Positions 6,842 through 15,444 of a DNA stretch of 64,000 bases are shown one piece after another; the first letter of the stretch is position 1, and every line of letters begins with the position of its first letter. Source of the stretch: Haloparvum alkalitolerans (GTDB taxonomy: Archaea; Halobacteriota; Halobacteria; Halobacteriales; Haloferacaceae); NCBI RefSeq assembly GCF_050122995.1, contig NZ_JBNLIA010000013.1, positions 1 to 64,000 of the forward strand, read 5' to 3'. Position numbers and translations under genes: made by a program. Under the pieces are notes generated by a model that was not told the origin of the DNA, did not search any database, and was given only the letters and a program-made list of their open reading frames with translations.

Positions 6842-8173
6842 TTACGTGTCGCGGACGTTCCGCCCCTCCGGCGCGCCGAACGACTCGGAGCCGGTCACCG
6901 GGTCGCGCTCGTAGACGACCGCGCCGCGGCGGACGGTGAGCTCCGGGAAGACGCCGCGCCAGCCCTCGAAGGGCGTCCACTCGGCCTTCGAGTGGAGCGC
7001 ACCCGCCTCGATCTCGCGGCTGGTGGCCAGGTCCACCAGCACGAAGTCGGCGTCGCGGCCCGCCTCGATCCGGCCCTTGCGGTCGAGTCCGAAGATCGCG
7101 GCCGGGTTCGCGGCGGTCACGTCGCGGACGCGCTCCAGCGGCAGGTCGCCCTGGCGAACGGACGCCAGCAGGAGCGGGAGCATCGTCTCGACGCCGGGGA
7201 CGCCGCTCGGCGCCGCCGCGAGCCCCTGCTCCTTCTCCGCGACCGTGTGGGGCGCGTGGTCGGTCGCGACCACGTCGACGGTGCCGTCGCGCAGGCGCTC
7301 GAAGACGGCCCGCCGGCGCTCCGTGGCGCGGAGCGGCGGGTTCATCCGGCCGTAGGTCCCGAGCCGGCCGGCGTCCTCCCGCGAGAGGAACAGGTGGTGC
7401 GGCGTCACCTCGCAGGTGACCGGGGCGCCGTCCGCGGCCGCCTCGGCGACGGCGTCGATCCCCTCCGGCGTGGAGGTGTGGGCGACGTGGATCCGGCCGC
7501 CGGCGTCCAGCCCCGCCTCGATCGCGCGCTCGACGGCGACCGCCTCCGCGGTGGCCGTGCGGTAGGCGGACCAGCGGTCGGCGTCCGCCGCGCGGCCGAT
7601 CCCGCCGAGGTCGCCGTCCATCGCCTCGTCGTCGAACAGCGTCGCGTCCTCCGCGTGGACCGTCACGGGCACGTCGCGCTCCGCGGCGGCCGCGACGGCC
7701 TCCGCGAACAGGTCGGCGTCGATCCCCATCTCGCCGGTCGAGTCCGCGAGGAACACCTCACCGAGCGCGAGGAGGGGGGCGTCGAACAGCGCGTCGGGGT
7801 CCCACTCCGCGGTGACGCCGCCGTTGATCCCGTAATCGACTAGCGCGTTCCCGTCGGCGAGCGCCGCCTTCTCGGCGAAGGCGTCGCCGTCGACCGTGGG
7901 CGGCGAGGTGTTCGGCTGGTCGACCACGGTGGTGACGCCGCCCGCGGCCGCCGCTTGCGAGCCGGTGGTCCACGTCTCCTTGTGGGAGCCGCCGGGCTCG
8001 CGGAAGTGGACGTGGACGTCGACCGCGCCCGGGAGCATCGTGCGCCCGCGGGCGTCGACGACGCGCTCGCCGGGTTCGGGTTCGAGCCCCGACTCGACCG
8101 CGGCGAACGCGCCCTCGCGGACCCGCACGTCGCGCACGCGTCCGTCCGCCAACTCGGCGCCGGTGATGAGCAT
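6842..8173 (-). CDS. pyrC: Dihydroorotase
   Basis: A 443-aa amidohydrolase-fold enzyme that cyclises N-carbamoyl-L-aspartate to dihydroorotate in pyrimidine synthesis. The metal-binding VDVHVHFREPG near residue 50, HAEDATLF in the middle, HVAHTSTPEGI, and the late VVATDHAPHTVAEKE are all present. LPGAVDVHVHFREPGGSHKETW and ATSGVPGVETMLPLLL-like segments fit the long (class I) dihydroorotase/allantoinase branch, so hydantoinase or allantoinase activity is the main alternative. The gene is flanked by family A repeat at its 3' end and starts with ATG at 8173, downstream of the ABC1 kinase gene by about 80 bp. Its length matches archaeal PyrC. Confidence 0.9.
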   Translation of the reverse strand: MLITGAELADGRVRDVRVREGAFAAVESGLEPEPGERVVDARGRTMLPGAVDVHVHFREPGGSHKETWTTGSQAAAAGGVTTVVDQPNTSPPTVDGDAFAEKAALADGNALVDYGINGGVTAEWDPDALFDAPLLALGEVFLADSTGEMGIDADLFAEAVAAAAERDVPVTVHAEDATLFDDEAMDGDLGGIGRAADADRWSAYRTATAEAVAVERAIEAGLDAGGRIHVAHTSTPEGIDAVAEAAADGAPVTCEVTPHHLFLSREDAGRLGTYGRMNPPLRATERRRAVFERLRDGTVDVVATDHAPHTVAEKEQGLAAAPSGVPGVETMLPLLLASVRQGDLPLERVRDVTAANPAAIFGLDRKGRIEAGRDADFVLVDLATSREIEAGALHSKAEWTPFEGWRGVFPELTVRRGAVVYERDPVTGSESFGAPEGRNVRDT

Positions 8174-8252
8174 ACGCGAGGGTCGGCGGGAGGCCTCATA
8201 ACGAACGGGGTTCGGGCGCGGTGCGGTCGGCGGAGCAGTCGCCGCAGTCGCC

Positions 8253-9926
8253 TCAGTCGTCGCGGCGCTGCCGCATGCTCTGTCTGGTGAACTGCGGCTT
8301 CGCGCGGATCCCCCGCCGCTTGCGGAACGAGCGGTAGAGCGCGACCGCCAGCGGCGCCGACAGCGCGAGCACCACCAGCGCGAGCCGCCACGCCTCCGCG
8401 AACGAGTAGAGGATAGTCGCCGAGAGCACCCCCACGGCCAGCAGGACGGAGTAGGCGATCCGCATCGCCAGCTTGTCGAGGACCTTCGTCTCGTCCTCCA
8501 GCGTCACGTTCACCGAGAGGTCGCCGCGGTTGACGGTGTCGAGGGTGTCGTCGAGCTTCGGCGGGACGGTGAACAGCGCGCGCGTCGTCTCTTGGATCTG
8601 ATCGCCGGCGTCCTCGGCGAGTTCGCGGGCCGTCTCCTCGTAGTAGCCCTGCTCGCGCAGGTAGTCGGTCGCGGTCTCGATGAAGTCGAAGTCGGGGTCG
8701 AGCGTGACGCAGACCCCCTCCACGACCGTCGCGACGCGCAACACGAGCGCGAGGTTCCGCGGGAGCCGCAGCGGGAACTCGTAGATGGTCGACTCCACCT
8801 GTTCGATGATCTGGTTGACGCGGTACTGCTCGATGTCCTCGCCGCGGGCGTCCGCGATGGCCAGCTCCAGCACCTCGCCCATCACCTGCCGGTCGGCCTC
8901 CGGCGAGAGCGTCCCCAGCTCGATCAGTGTGTCGAGGATCGCGTCGGTGTCCTTGCTCGCCACGGCGACGTAGAAGTCGACGATCTTCGACTGGACGAAG
9001 GGGTCGACGGTGTCCGACATGCCGAAGTCGTAGAAGACGATCGCGCCCGACTCGTCGACCGCGAGGTTGCCGGGGTGCGGGTCGGCGTGGAAGACGCCCT
9101 CCTCGACGATCATCCCCAGGTACGCGCGCTGGAGCGCCTCCGCGAGGACGGTCGGGTCGTGGCCGTCCTCTCGGAGCTGTTCGACCCGGTTGATCTTCGT
9201 CCCGGGGACGTACTCCATCGTCAGCACGCGCGGGCCCGACGCGCCGGGGTACGACGACGGGATCCGGATCCGGTCGTCGTCCGCGAAGTCCTCGCCGATC
9301 TCCTCGAGCATGCGGCGCTCGCGGCGGTAGTCCATCTCCTCGCGGATCGTCTCCGCGAACTCGTCCGCGAGGTTCTCCAGCGAGAACGCGCGGCCGCCGC
9401 CGAGGAACCGCTTCAGGAGGGGGAGCCCCCACCGGATCGCGCGCAGGTCCGCCTCCACGAGCGGCTCGATCCCCGGCCGGCGGACCTTCACCGCGACCTC
9501 GTCGCCCTCGTAGGTCGCGCGGTACACCTGCCCCAGGCTGGCGCCGCTGATCGGGTCGTCGTCGAAGTCGTCGAACGTCTCCGCGACCGGACCGAGCTCC
9601 TCCTCCAGCACCGTCTCCGCCTCCGAGAACGGTGCCGGCGGCACGTCGTCCTGCAGTTCCTCCAGTACCTCGATGTACGCGGGCGGGAGGATGTCCGGCC
9701 GCGTCGACAGCAGCTGGCCGAGCTTGATGAACGTGGGGCCGAGCGTCAACAGGATGTCCAGGAGCACCGCGGCGCGCTCCTTCTGCGTCTCCTCGTCGAC
9801 GGTCCGGCTCCCGCCGAACAGCAGGAACCGCTTGCGGTCCCGCCAGTAGGCGGCGATCAGCGGCGAGAACCGTCGGACGACGACGAGGAAGCGCCAGTAG
9901 GCGCGAAGGTTGACCAGCGTGACCAC
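8253..9926 (-). CDS. ABC1/AarF/UbiB-family atypical protein kinase
   Basis: A 557-aa protein of the ABC1 (ADCK/UbiB) kinase-like family, linked to quinone biosynthesis and lipid homeostasis in bacteria and eukaryotes. Visible signatures are the KxGQ motif in TFIKLGQLLSTRPDILP, the Ala-rich loop GASLGQVYRA, VAVKVRRPG with the ATP-binding Lys, FHADPHPGNL (catalytic loop) and IVFYDFGM (metal-binding DFG). Two transmembrane helices occur near the C-terminus (SVLLAVGVLSATILYSF and LALVVLALSAPLAVAL), so it is membrane-anchored. Start is ATG at 9926, four bases from the stop of the Hsp20 gene, implying an operon. A role in menaquinone metabolism of this organism is inference. Confidence 0.92.
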   Translation of the reverse strand: MVTLVNLRAYWRFLVVVRRFSPLIAAYWRDRKRFLLFGGSRTVDEETQKERAAVLLDILLTLGPTFIKLGQLLSTRPDILPPAYIEVLEELQDDVPPAPFSEAETVLEEELGPVAETFDDFDDDPISGASLGQVYRATYEGDEVAVKVRRPGIEPLVEADLRAIRWGLPLLKRFLGGGRAFSLENLADEFAETIREEMDYRRERRMLEEIGEDFADDDRIRIPSSYPGASGPRVLTMEYVPGTKINRVEQLREDGHDPTVLAEALQRAYLGMIVEEGVFHADPHPGNLAVDESGAIVFYDFGMSDTVDPFVQSKIVDFYVAVASKDTDAILDTLIELGTLSPEADRQVMGEVLELAIADARGEDIEQYRVNQIIEQVESTIYEFPLRLPRNLALVLRVATVVEGVCVTLDPDFDFIETATDYLREQGYYEETARELAEDAGDQIQETTRALFTVPPKLDDTLDTVNRGDLSVNVTLEDETKVLDKLAMRIAYSVLLAVGVLSATILYSFAEAWRLALVVLALSAPLAVALYRSFRKRRGIRAKPQFTRQSMRQRRDD

Positions 9927-9929
9927 CCG

Positions 9930-10283
9930 TCAGTCGTCGACCGGGATCTGCCGGCGCTCGCCGTCCGTGCGCTTGGGGAGCGTCACCTCGACGACCCCGC
10001 GGTCCATGGCGGCGTCCGCCTCCTCACCGACCGCGTCCGGCGGAAGCGGCAGCTCCGTGTCCAGGAACAGCGGTCGGTCCTCGCGCACGTAGCGGAACGC
10101 CTCCGGGGTCCGCTTCTCGCGGCGGGCCTCGATCACGAGGCGGCCGCCCTCGGCGACCACGTCGGTCGTCTCGCTCGTCGCGCCGGGCAGGTCGAGGACC
10201 ACGAGATACGCGTCGTCGGACTCCAGCAGGTCCGCGAACACGGCTTCCGGAAGGTCCCGAAGCGCGTCGCGTAAAGCAGACAT
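9930..10283 (-). CDS. Hsp20/alpha-crystallin family small heat-shock protein
   Basis: A 117-aa protein with an alpha-crystallin-type beta sandwich: YLVVLDLPGATSETTDVVAEGG (about 25-46), LVIEARREKR, ERPLFLDTELPLPPDAV-like segment, and GVVEVTLPKR with a V-x-V-x-L-P pattern near the C-terminus. It lacks a long C-terminal I-x-I tail. I chose ATG 10283, since a T-rich promoter-like element lies about 27 bp upstream on the minus strand (10306-10315), consistent with a leaderless mRNA. The ABC1 kinase gene follows after three bases. It is likely a holdase; a specific client cannot be read from sequence. Confidence 0.85.
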   Translation of the reverse strand: MSALRDALRDLPEAVFADLLESDDAYLVVLDLPGATSETTDVVAEGGRLVIEARREKRTPEAFRYVREDRPLFLDTELPLPPDAVGEEADAAMDRGVVEVTLPKRTDGERRQIPVDD

Positions 10284-10305
10284 ACCCGCACTTGGGGTGG
10301 CGCGT

Positions 10306-10315
10306 CGAAAAAGGG
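10306..10315 (-). promoter_or_regulatory. TATA-like element of the hsp20 gene
   Basis: The minus strand reads CCCTTTTTCG, centred 27 bp before the ATG at 10283, which is the usual distance for a leaderless haloarchaeal transcript. This is pattern reading only. Confidence 0.5.
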
Positions 10316-10369
10316 TGGGGTCGACACGCGGAGCGCTACGGAGCCGCTTCTGTCTCGGTCGCCGATCCC

Positions 10370-10450
10370 GGTCTTGGAACGGCACCACCCAGAAAGCCCC
10401 ACCCACCGCCCCGCGACCACGCGGCAGCGCGCGATAAACGGGCAAACGTC
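10370..10450 (+). repeat. Family A repeat, minimal copy
   Basis: This short piece has GGCACCACCCAGAAAGCCCC, the core of family A, followed by CACCGCCCCGCGACC. None of the later modules nor the 19-bp end is present. It sits between the hsp20 promoter region and the 3' end of the PhnP-like gene. Confidence 0.7.
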
Positions 10451-10482
10451 CCTCACCAAGCGGGCCGGTTTCTCGACCGGGG

Positions 10483-11310
10483 TCAGAGGTCGTGCGTCTC
10501 GCCGTCGACCGCGAGCGGCTCCGCGAACGCCTCGTCGGCCGGGTAGAAGTGGGCGAGGTGGACGAGCCGCGTCTCGTCGGCGTTCAGGTCCTCGCCGAGC
10601 GCGAGCGCGCCCTCCCGCGTCATGTGCTTCGTGCCGAACGTCCGGGGGACGCCGTCGGGGCCCTCGTGGCGCCCGCCGAGCGGGTGGTGATCGCACAGCG
10701 ACGCCGGGACGATGGCGTCCGCCAGCAGGAGGTCGGGGTCCGCGAGCGCCTCGCGGGACGCGTCGGGAACGTCGTAGCTCGTGTCGCCCGACAGCGAGAG
10801 CTTCGCCCCCGTCTCGGGGTCCTCGATCGCGAGCCCGTAACAGCGCAGCGGCGGGTGGTCGACGGGGACGAAGGTGAGCTCGAGCCCGCACGCCTCGAAC
10901 GGTTCGAGGGGGGGCCGCGCGTGGACGCCGATGCGGTCCTCCAGGTAGTCGTACTTCCGACGGATCGTCTCCGCGACGCTCTCGTCGGTCGCGGGGTCGG
11001 TCTCGTCAGGGGCGTGGACCGGGAGCCCGTCGAAGACGCGGTAGACGTTCCCCAGCCCGTCGAGGTGGTCGAAGTGGATGTGGGTGACGACGCCCGCGTC
11101 CGGCAGCGGCACGTCGTTGTCGAGGAACTGCCCCCGGAAGTCCGGACTGAAGTCGACCAGCAGCGACTTCCCCGCGCGTTCGTTCTCGACGTGAACGGAG
11201 AACCGGGAGCGGGAGACGCCGCGCTCGCGGGCGGCGACACAGGTGTCGCAGTCGCACCCGACCGTGGGCGTCCCCGTCGTGTCGCCCGTGCCGAGGAGCG
11301 TGACCCGCAT
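10483..11310 (-). CDS. PhnP-like MBL-fold metallohydrolase
   Basis: A 275-aa metallo-beta-lactamase-fold protein. It starts MRVTLLGTGDTTGTPTVGCDCDTC; the GTG-x(9)-GC-x-C-x2-C pattern is typical of the PhnP/phosphodiesterase subgroup. The dinuclear-metal motif is VVTHIHFDHLDGLGNVY (HxHxDH) near residues 78-94; later ligands are SLSGDTSYD and LVHLAHFYP. PhnP hydrolyses cyclic ribose phosphates in phosphonate degradation, but archaeal homologues are uncharacterised and no phosphonate genes are nearby, so substrate is unknown. Start is ATG at 11310. Its 5' neighbour on the same strand is a hydroxyacid dehydrogenase, separated by about 120 bp. Confidence 0.86.
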   Translation of the reverse strand: MRVTLLGTGDTTGTPTVGCDCDTCVAARERGVSRSRFSVHVENERAGKSLLVDFSPDFRGQFLDNDVPLPDAGVVTHIHFDHLDGLGNVYRVFDGLPVHAPDETDPATDESVAETIRRKYDYLEDRIGVHARPPLEPFEACGLELTFVPVDHPPLRCYGLAIEDPETGAKLSLSGDTSYDVPDASREALADPDLLLADAIVPASLCDHHPLGGRHEGPDGVPRTFGTKHMTREGALALGEDLNADETRLVHLAHFYPADEAFAEPLAVDGETHDL

Positions 11311-11428
11311 ACGCTGGGTCCGAGGACGCGCTGGCTCTTAGTGTCGGGGGTCGCGGCGACCGGGAGTCGCGGCGACTGCGGGTCGTGGCGATCGCGGGCC
11401 GAGACCGGATCGCCGGCGACCCGCCCGA

Positions 11429-12535
11429 CTAGACCACGCGGTTCGCGTACCCCTCGCCGCGCGTCTGCCGCCGGAGGCTCTCGGCGACGATGGCGCCCAC
11501 GCGCTCCCCGTACTCCCGGTGCGCGGCCGCGGCGTGGGGCGTGACGATCACCTCCTCGCGGTCCCACAGCGGGGACGACTCGGGGAGCGGCTCCTCCGCG
11601 AACACGTCGAGCGCGGCGCCGCGGATGCCGGATCCGGCGTCCGCCGCGTCACCCGCCCCGGCGTCGTCGGCGTTCTCCTTCCCGGCGCCGTCCCCCCGTT
11701 CCAGCGCCGCGACCAGTGCCTCCTGGTCGACCACGCCGCCGCGAGCGACGTTGATCAGGTACGCGTCCGACCGCATCGCCGCGAACTCGGCGGCGCCGAT
11801 CAGCCCCTCCGTCGCGGGCGTCAGCGGCACCGCGAGCGCGACGAACCGCGCGTCCGCGACCGCCTCGTGGAGTCGGTCGCTCGGGTACACCTCGTTCACC
11901 CCCTCCACGGGCGTCGGCGTGCGCTTGACGCCGACCACGTCCATCCCGAGCGCGTCCGCGCGGGCGACGATGCCGCGGCCGAGCCCCCCGAGGCCGACGA
12001 CGCAGATCCGCTCGCCGCGCAGCGAGAACGGTTCGTCGTGGGCGGGCCACGACCACTCCCGCTCGCGCTGCCGGTCGCGGTAGACGTGGAGCCGGCGCGC
12101 GAACGCCAGCATGTAGCCCGCCACCGTGTCGCCGACCGAGTCGCCGTGGATGCCGTTCGAGTTCGTGAGCGCGACCCCCTCGCGCTCGAAGCGGTCGAAG
12201 GGGAACCGGTCGACCCCCGACTGCACCGAGTGGACCCACTCCAGGTCCGTCTCGAGGAACGCCGCGTCGTACGCGAACGTCACCAGCGCGTCGCAGTCGG
12301 CGAGCGAGAGCGACGGCGGGGCGTCGTCGGCACCGTCCCCCGTCTCGTCGCCGTTCTCGCCCGTCGCGTCGGTGGAGCCGCCGCCGTACGCGCCCTCCTT
12401 CGAATCGGGGACGACCCCGACCGTCACGTCGAGGCCGTCGGCGGCCGCCGCGTCCGCGAGGTACTCACACAGCGTCGCGGGCGGGAACACCGCGTCGACC
12501 GAACCGTGTACGCCGAGCGTGTCGACCATACCCAC
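11429..12535 (-). CDS. D-2-hydroxyacid dehydrogenase (NAD-dependent)
   Basis: A 368-aa member of the D-isomer 2-hydroxyacid dehydrogenase family. The Rossmann motif is VVGLGGLGRGIVARADALGM; the family signature INVARGGVVDQEALV and the C-terminal TPHAAAAHREYGERV carrying the catalytic His are present. It has two low-complexity insertions not usual in the family: an acidic Gly/Asp-rich stretch near 55-75 (GATGENGDETGDGADDAPP) and another near 280-300 (KENADDAGAGDAADAG). The second falls in the cofactor domain after the ARGGVVDQ signature. Substrate is unknown; glyoxylate/hydroxypyruvate or phosphoglycerate-like acids are possible. It is transcribed alone or with the PhnP-like gene. Confidence 0.9.
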   Translation of the reverse strand: MGMVDTLGVHGSVDAVFPPATLCEYLADAAAADGLDVTVGVVPDSKEGAYGGGSTDATGENGDETGDGADDAPPSLSLADCDALVTFAYDAAFLETDLEWVHSVQSGVDRFPFDRFEREGVALTNSNGIHGDSVGDTVAGYMLAFARRLHVYRDRQREREWSWPAHDEPFSLRGERICVVGLGGLGRGIVARADALGMDVVGVKRTPTPVEGVNEVYPSDRLHEAVADARFVALAVPLTPATEGLIGAAEFAAMRSDAYLINVARGGVVDQEALVAALERGDGAGKENADDAGAGDAADAGSGIRGAALDVFAEEPLPESSPLWDREEVIVTPHAAAAHREYGERVGAIVAESLRRQTRGEGYANRVV

Positions 12536-12614
12536 GCTGGGACGACGACCGACATAAAAGAAACCGTGGCGGCGACCGCGGCCCGTCGTCCACGCTGACC
12601 CGCGCTCGCGTGAC

Positions 12615-13760
12615 CTACCGCAGGAACTCGATCGCCGCGCCCTGCCCGAAGCCGACGCAGAGCGTGGCGAGCCCGCGCTCCGCGTCGCGCTTCTCCATCT
12701 CGTGGAGGAGCGTGACCGGGAGGCGCGCGCCGGAGGCGCCCAGGGGGTGCCCGATGGCGATAGCGCCGCCGTTGACGTTGTAGATCTCCTCGTCGACGCC
12801 GAGTTCGCGGCGGGCGTACTCGCACTGGGAGGCGAACGCCTCGTTCAGTTCGACGAGGTCGTAGTCGTCGATCGTCGTGCCCGCGCGGTCCAGCAGGCCG
12901 CGGGTGGCCGGAACCGGGCCGATCCCCATGACGGTCGGGTCGACGCCGGCGACGTTGTTGGTGCCGACCTCGGCGAGCACGTCGAGGCCGTGGTCCTCGG
13001 CGAACGCCTTGCTCGTCACGAGCGTCCCCGCCGCGCCGTCGGAGATCTGCGAGGAGTTGCCCGCGGTGACCGTGCCGTCGCCGGTGAACGCCGGCGAGAG
13101 CGACGCGAGCGTCTCCGCGTCGGTGTCCGGGCGGATGCCCTCGTCCTCGGTGACGGTCCCCGCCTCGGTCTCGACCGGGACGATCTCGTCGTCGAACCGC
13201 CCCTCCTCGGTGGCCGCGGCCGCGCGCTGATGGCTCCGGGCGGCGTACTCGTCCTGCGCCTCGCGGCTCACGTCGTACTCCTCGGCGACCTTCTCGGCGG
13301 TCATCCCCATCTGCAGTTGGAAGACGTTGTACCGGTCCTGCAGGTCCGGGTGGAGGTGCTGGTAGGAGTCGCCGTCCATCGGCACGCGGGACATGTTCTC
13401 GACGCCGCCCGCGACGATGCAGTCGCGGTTCCCCGCAGCGACCGCGTCCGCCGCGGAGATGATCGCCTGCATCGAGGAGGCACACCAGCGGTTGATCGAG
13501 GCGGCGGGGACGTTCTCGCCCAGTCGGTCGGACAGGAGGGCGATGACCCGCGCGACGTTGTTGTCCTGCTCGGTGCGCTGCTGGGCGACGCCCCACATGA
13601 GGTCGTCGACGTCGTCGCCGTTCAGGCCGGCCTCCTCGAGGATCGTGTCGATGACGGCGATCGAGAGGTCCTCGCTGCGCACGTCCGCGTAGACGCCGCC
13701 CTCCTTCCCCTGCGGGGTTCGCCGCGCTGCCGCGATGACCGGTGTGGTCTCGTCGCTCAT
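12615..13760 (-). CDS. Thiolase (acetyl-CoA C-acyltransferase)
   Basis: A 381-aa thiolase catalysing reversible thiolytic cleavage of 3-ketoacyl-CoA. The nucleophilic Cys is in NRWCASSMQAIISAA (about 85-99), the active-site His in NGGAIAIGHPLGASGARL, and the second Cys in LCVGFGQGAAIE at the C-terminus. Length agrees with bacterial/archaeal degradative thiolases of the FadA type. I use ATG 13760 (MSDETTPVIAAARRTPQG); a TATA-like GTTTAAGAC on the minus strand at 13783-13791 would give a leaderless mRNA. No other beta-oxidation gene is adjacent. Acetoacetyl-CoA thiolase or a role in polyhydroxyalkanoate metabolism are alternatives. Confidence 0.93.
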   Translation of the reverse strand: MSDETTPVIAAARRTPQGKEGGVYADVRSEDLSIAVIDTILEEAGLNGDDVDDLMWGVAQQRTEQDNNVARVIALLSDRLGENVPAASINRWCASSMQAIISAADAVAAGNRDCIVAGGVENMSRVPMDGDSYQHLHPDLQDRYNVFQLQMGMTAEKVAEEYDVSREAQDEYAARSHQRAAAATEEGRFDDEIVPVETEAGTVTEDEGIRPDTDAETLASLSPAFTGDGTVTAGNSSQISDGAAGTLVTSKAFAEDHGLDVLAEVGTNNVAGVDPTVMGIGPVPATRGLLDRAGTTIDDYDLVELNEAFASQCEYARRELGVDEEIYNVNGGAIAIGHPLGASGARLPVTLLHEMEKRDAERGLATLCVGFGQGAAIEFLR

Positions 13761-13782
13761 GGGTCCGACGACGTTCGTCACG

Positions 13783-13791
13783 GTCTTAAAC
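13783..13791 (-). promoter_or_regulatory. TATA-like element of the thiolase gene
   Basis: The minus strand reads GTTTAAGAC, centred about 27 bp upstream of the ATG at 13760. The spacing supports the short start over the longer open frame that extends to 13862. Confidence 0.6.
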
Positions 13792-13911
13792 CCGCGTGGA
13801 ACCCTCGAAAATCCTCTCGAAGTTTGTCGTTTATTCAGCGCCGCGAGGGACGGCGCCCGCACGCGACGGTCGCGCGTGCGTCAGCCTGTCGGGGCGCACC
13901 CCGGTTCGACG

Positions 13912-13920
13912 CCCTTAAGC
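13912..13920 (+). promoter_or_regulatory. TATA-like element of the AAA ATPase gene
   Basis: CCCTTAAGC lies about 29 bp upstream of the ATG at 13945, supporting that start and a short or absent leader. Confidence 0.55.
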
Positions 13921-13944
13921 GGCCACCGCACCTACTCTTTCCGG

Positions 13945-15315
13945 ATGAGTGACCCGGCCCTCGACGTGGTCGAGTTCGTCTTGACGACGCACTTCTACAC
14001 GGAGAACCGCGACCTCGACGAGAACGATCTGCCCCCGCGCTTCCGCCAGGTGTTCTGGAGCGACGGCGCGGACGACGAGCGACCCGGCGGCGTCGAGCGG
14101 CCGCTGACGGCGACCAGCGAGAGCACCCGCACCGCGACCGGCGTCGAGCGGCCGTGGGAGGCCGTCTCCGACCAGCTGTTCACCCAGCGCACGGAGTTCT
14201 CCGGCGAGATCTCGCTGACCCAACCCGAGATGGCGCTGGAGTGGTACGCCGACCGCGCCGGCGAGGAGCGGATCGCCAGCAACCCGACGCTTGCGGCCGC
14301 GCTCGCCGACCACCCGGACCTGACGCCGCCCGTCTCCCGCGAGGACGCCCGCGGCAACATCCGACCCATTCAGGCCGACCGCGTCTGGATCGACGCGCTG
14401 CTCGACGAGTACTTCGACGAGGACGAGGACGCGGAGATGCTCGACCTCGTCAACGTCCGCGCCCCCGAGGAGATCGAGACCACCCTCGACGACCTCGTGC
14501 TCACGGGCGATCAGGAGGGCGAGATCCAGAAGATCGTCAAGGCGATCGAGCACCGCGAGTACCTCGCGAGCATCGGCCTCCGCGAGATCGGGAAGCTCCT
14601 GTTCGTCGGCCCGCCGGGAACCGGCAAGACCACCGTTTCGCGCGCGCTCGCCCACGAACTCGGGCTCCCGTTCGTCGAGGTGAAGCTCTCGATGATCACC
14701 AGCCAGTACCTCGGCGAGACGGCCAAGAACGTCGAGAAGACCTTCGAGGTGGCCAAGCGGCTCTCGCCGTGTATCCTCTTCATCGACGAGTTCGACTCCG
14801 TCGCGAAGACGCGCCGCTCCGACGAACACGCCGCGTTGAAGCGCGCGGTTAACACCCTTCTCAAATCGATCGACGACATCTCGCTCGTCCGCGACGAGGT
14901 GCTCCTGATCGGCGCGACGAACCACCCCGACCAGCTCGACGCGGCCGCGTGGCGCCGCTTCGACGAGATCGTCAACTTCCCCAAGCCGGACCAGGGCATG
15001 CGCGCGGACATCCTCCGCGTGGTCACCCGCGAGATGGACATCGCGGACTTCGCACCGGAGGAGGTCGCGGACGTGACCGAGGGACTCACCGGCTCCGACC
15101 TCCGGATGGTGCTGCGCGAGGCCGTCCTCGGCGCGCTCACGGAGGACCGCCGCACCATCACGCAGGAGGACGTGATGGCGGCCGTCCGCGACTTCGAGGA
15201 GCGGGACAACCTCAAGAACATGGACATGATCGAGGGCGAGGGCGCCGAGCTGACCGGCGCCGCCTCCGACGGCGGACACTCCCACGACGACGAGGGACAC
15301 GACCACGACCACTGA
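13945..15315 (+). CDS. Single-ring AAA family ATPase with His-rich C-terminus
   Basis: A 456-aa protein beginning MSDPALDVVEFVLTTHFYTEN. An N-terminal region (1 to about 190) of unknown fold carries LFTQRTEFSGEISLTQPEMALEW. The AAA module follows, with Walker A GPPGTGKTTVSRALAHELG (about 222-240), Walker B CILFIDEFDSVA, sensor-1 LLIGATNHPDQLD and arginine-finger-like AAWRRFDEI, then a lid domain with GLTGSDLRMVLREAVLGAL. The tail is GGHSHDDEGHDHDH, a short His/Asp-rich stretch that might bind metal. It is classic-AAA-like (26S/FtsH/Cdc48 branch) but has one ATPase domain and no protease or known adaptor domain. Start ATG 13945 is backed by a promoter-like element. The substrate is unknown. 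Confidence 0.88.
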   Translation: MSDPALDVVEFVLTTHFYTENRDLDENDLPPRFRQVFWSDGADDERPGGVERPLTATSESTRTATGVERPWEAVSDQLFTQRTEFSGEISLTQPEMALEWYADRAGEERIASNPTLAAALADHPDLTPPVSREDARGNIRPIQADRVWIDALLDEYFDEDEDAEMLDLVNVRAPEEIETTLDDLVLTGDQEGEIQKIVKAIEHREYLASIGLREIGKLLFVGPPGTGKTTVSRALAHELGLPFVEVKLSMITSQYLGETAKNVEKTFEVAKRLSPCILFIDEFDSVAKTRRSDEHAALKRAVNTLLKSIDDISLVRDEVLLIGATNHPDQLDAAAWRRFDEIVNFPKPDQGMRADILRVVTREMDIADFAPEEVADVTEGLTGSDLRMVLREAVLGALTEDRRTITQEDVMAAVRDFEERDNLKNMDMIEGEGAELTGAASDGGHSHDDEGHDHDH

Positions 15316-15413
15316 CGGCCGAGAGGCGTGTGGGCCCCCGCGACGGGGGACGCTCCCGACGCTCGCCGTCACCCGCCGTTCCGAGGATTATCAGCTCTCG
15401 GAAACGTAGTAGC

Positions 15414-15422
15414 CTATTTACA
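15414..15422 (+). promoter_or_regulatory. TATA-like element of the histidine kinase gene
   Basis: CTATTTACA lies about 27 bp upstream of ATG 15445, in an AT-richer patch between the AAA gene and the kinase gene. Confidence 0.6.
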
Positions 15423-15444
15423 TTTCAGCGACATAGCGTGTTCC

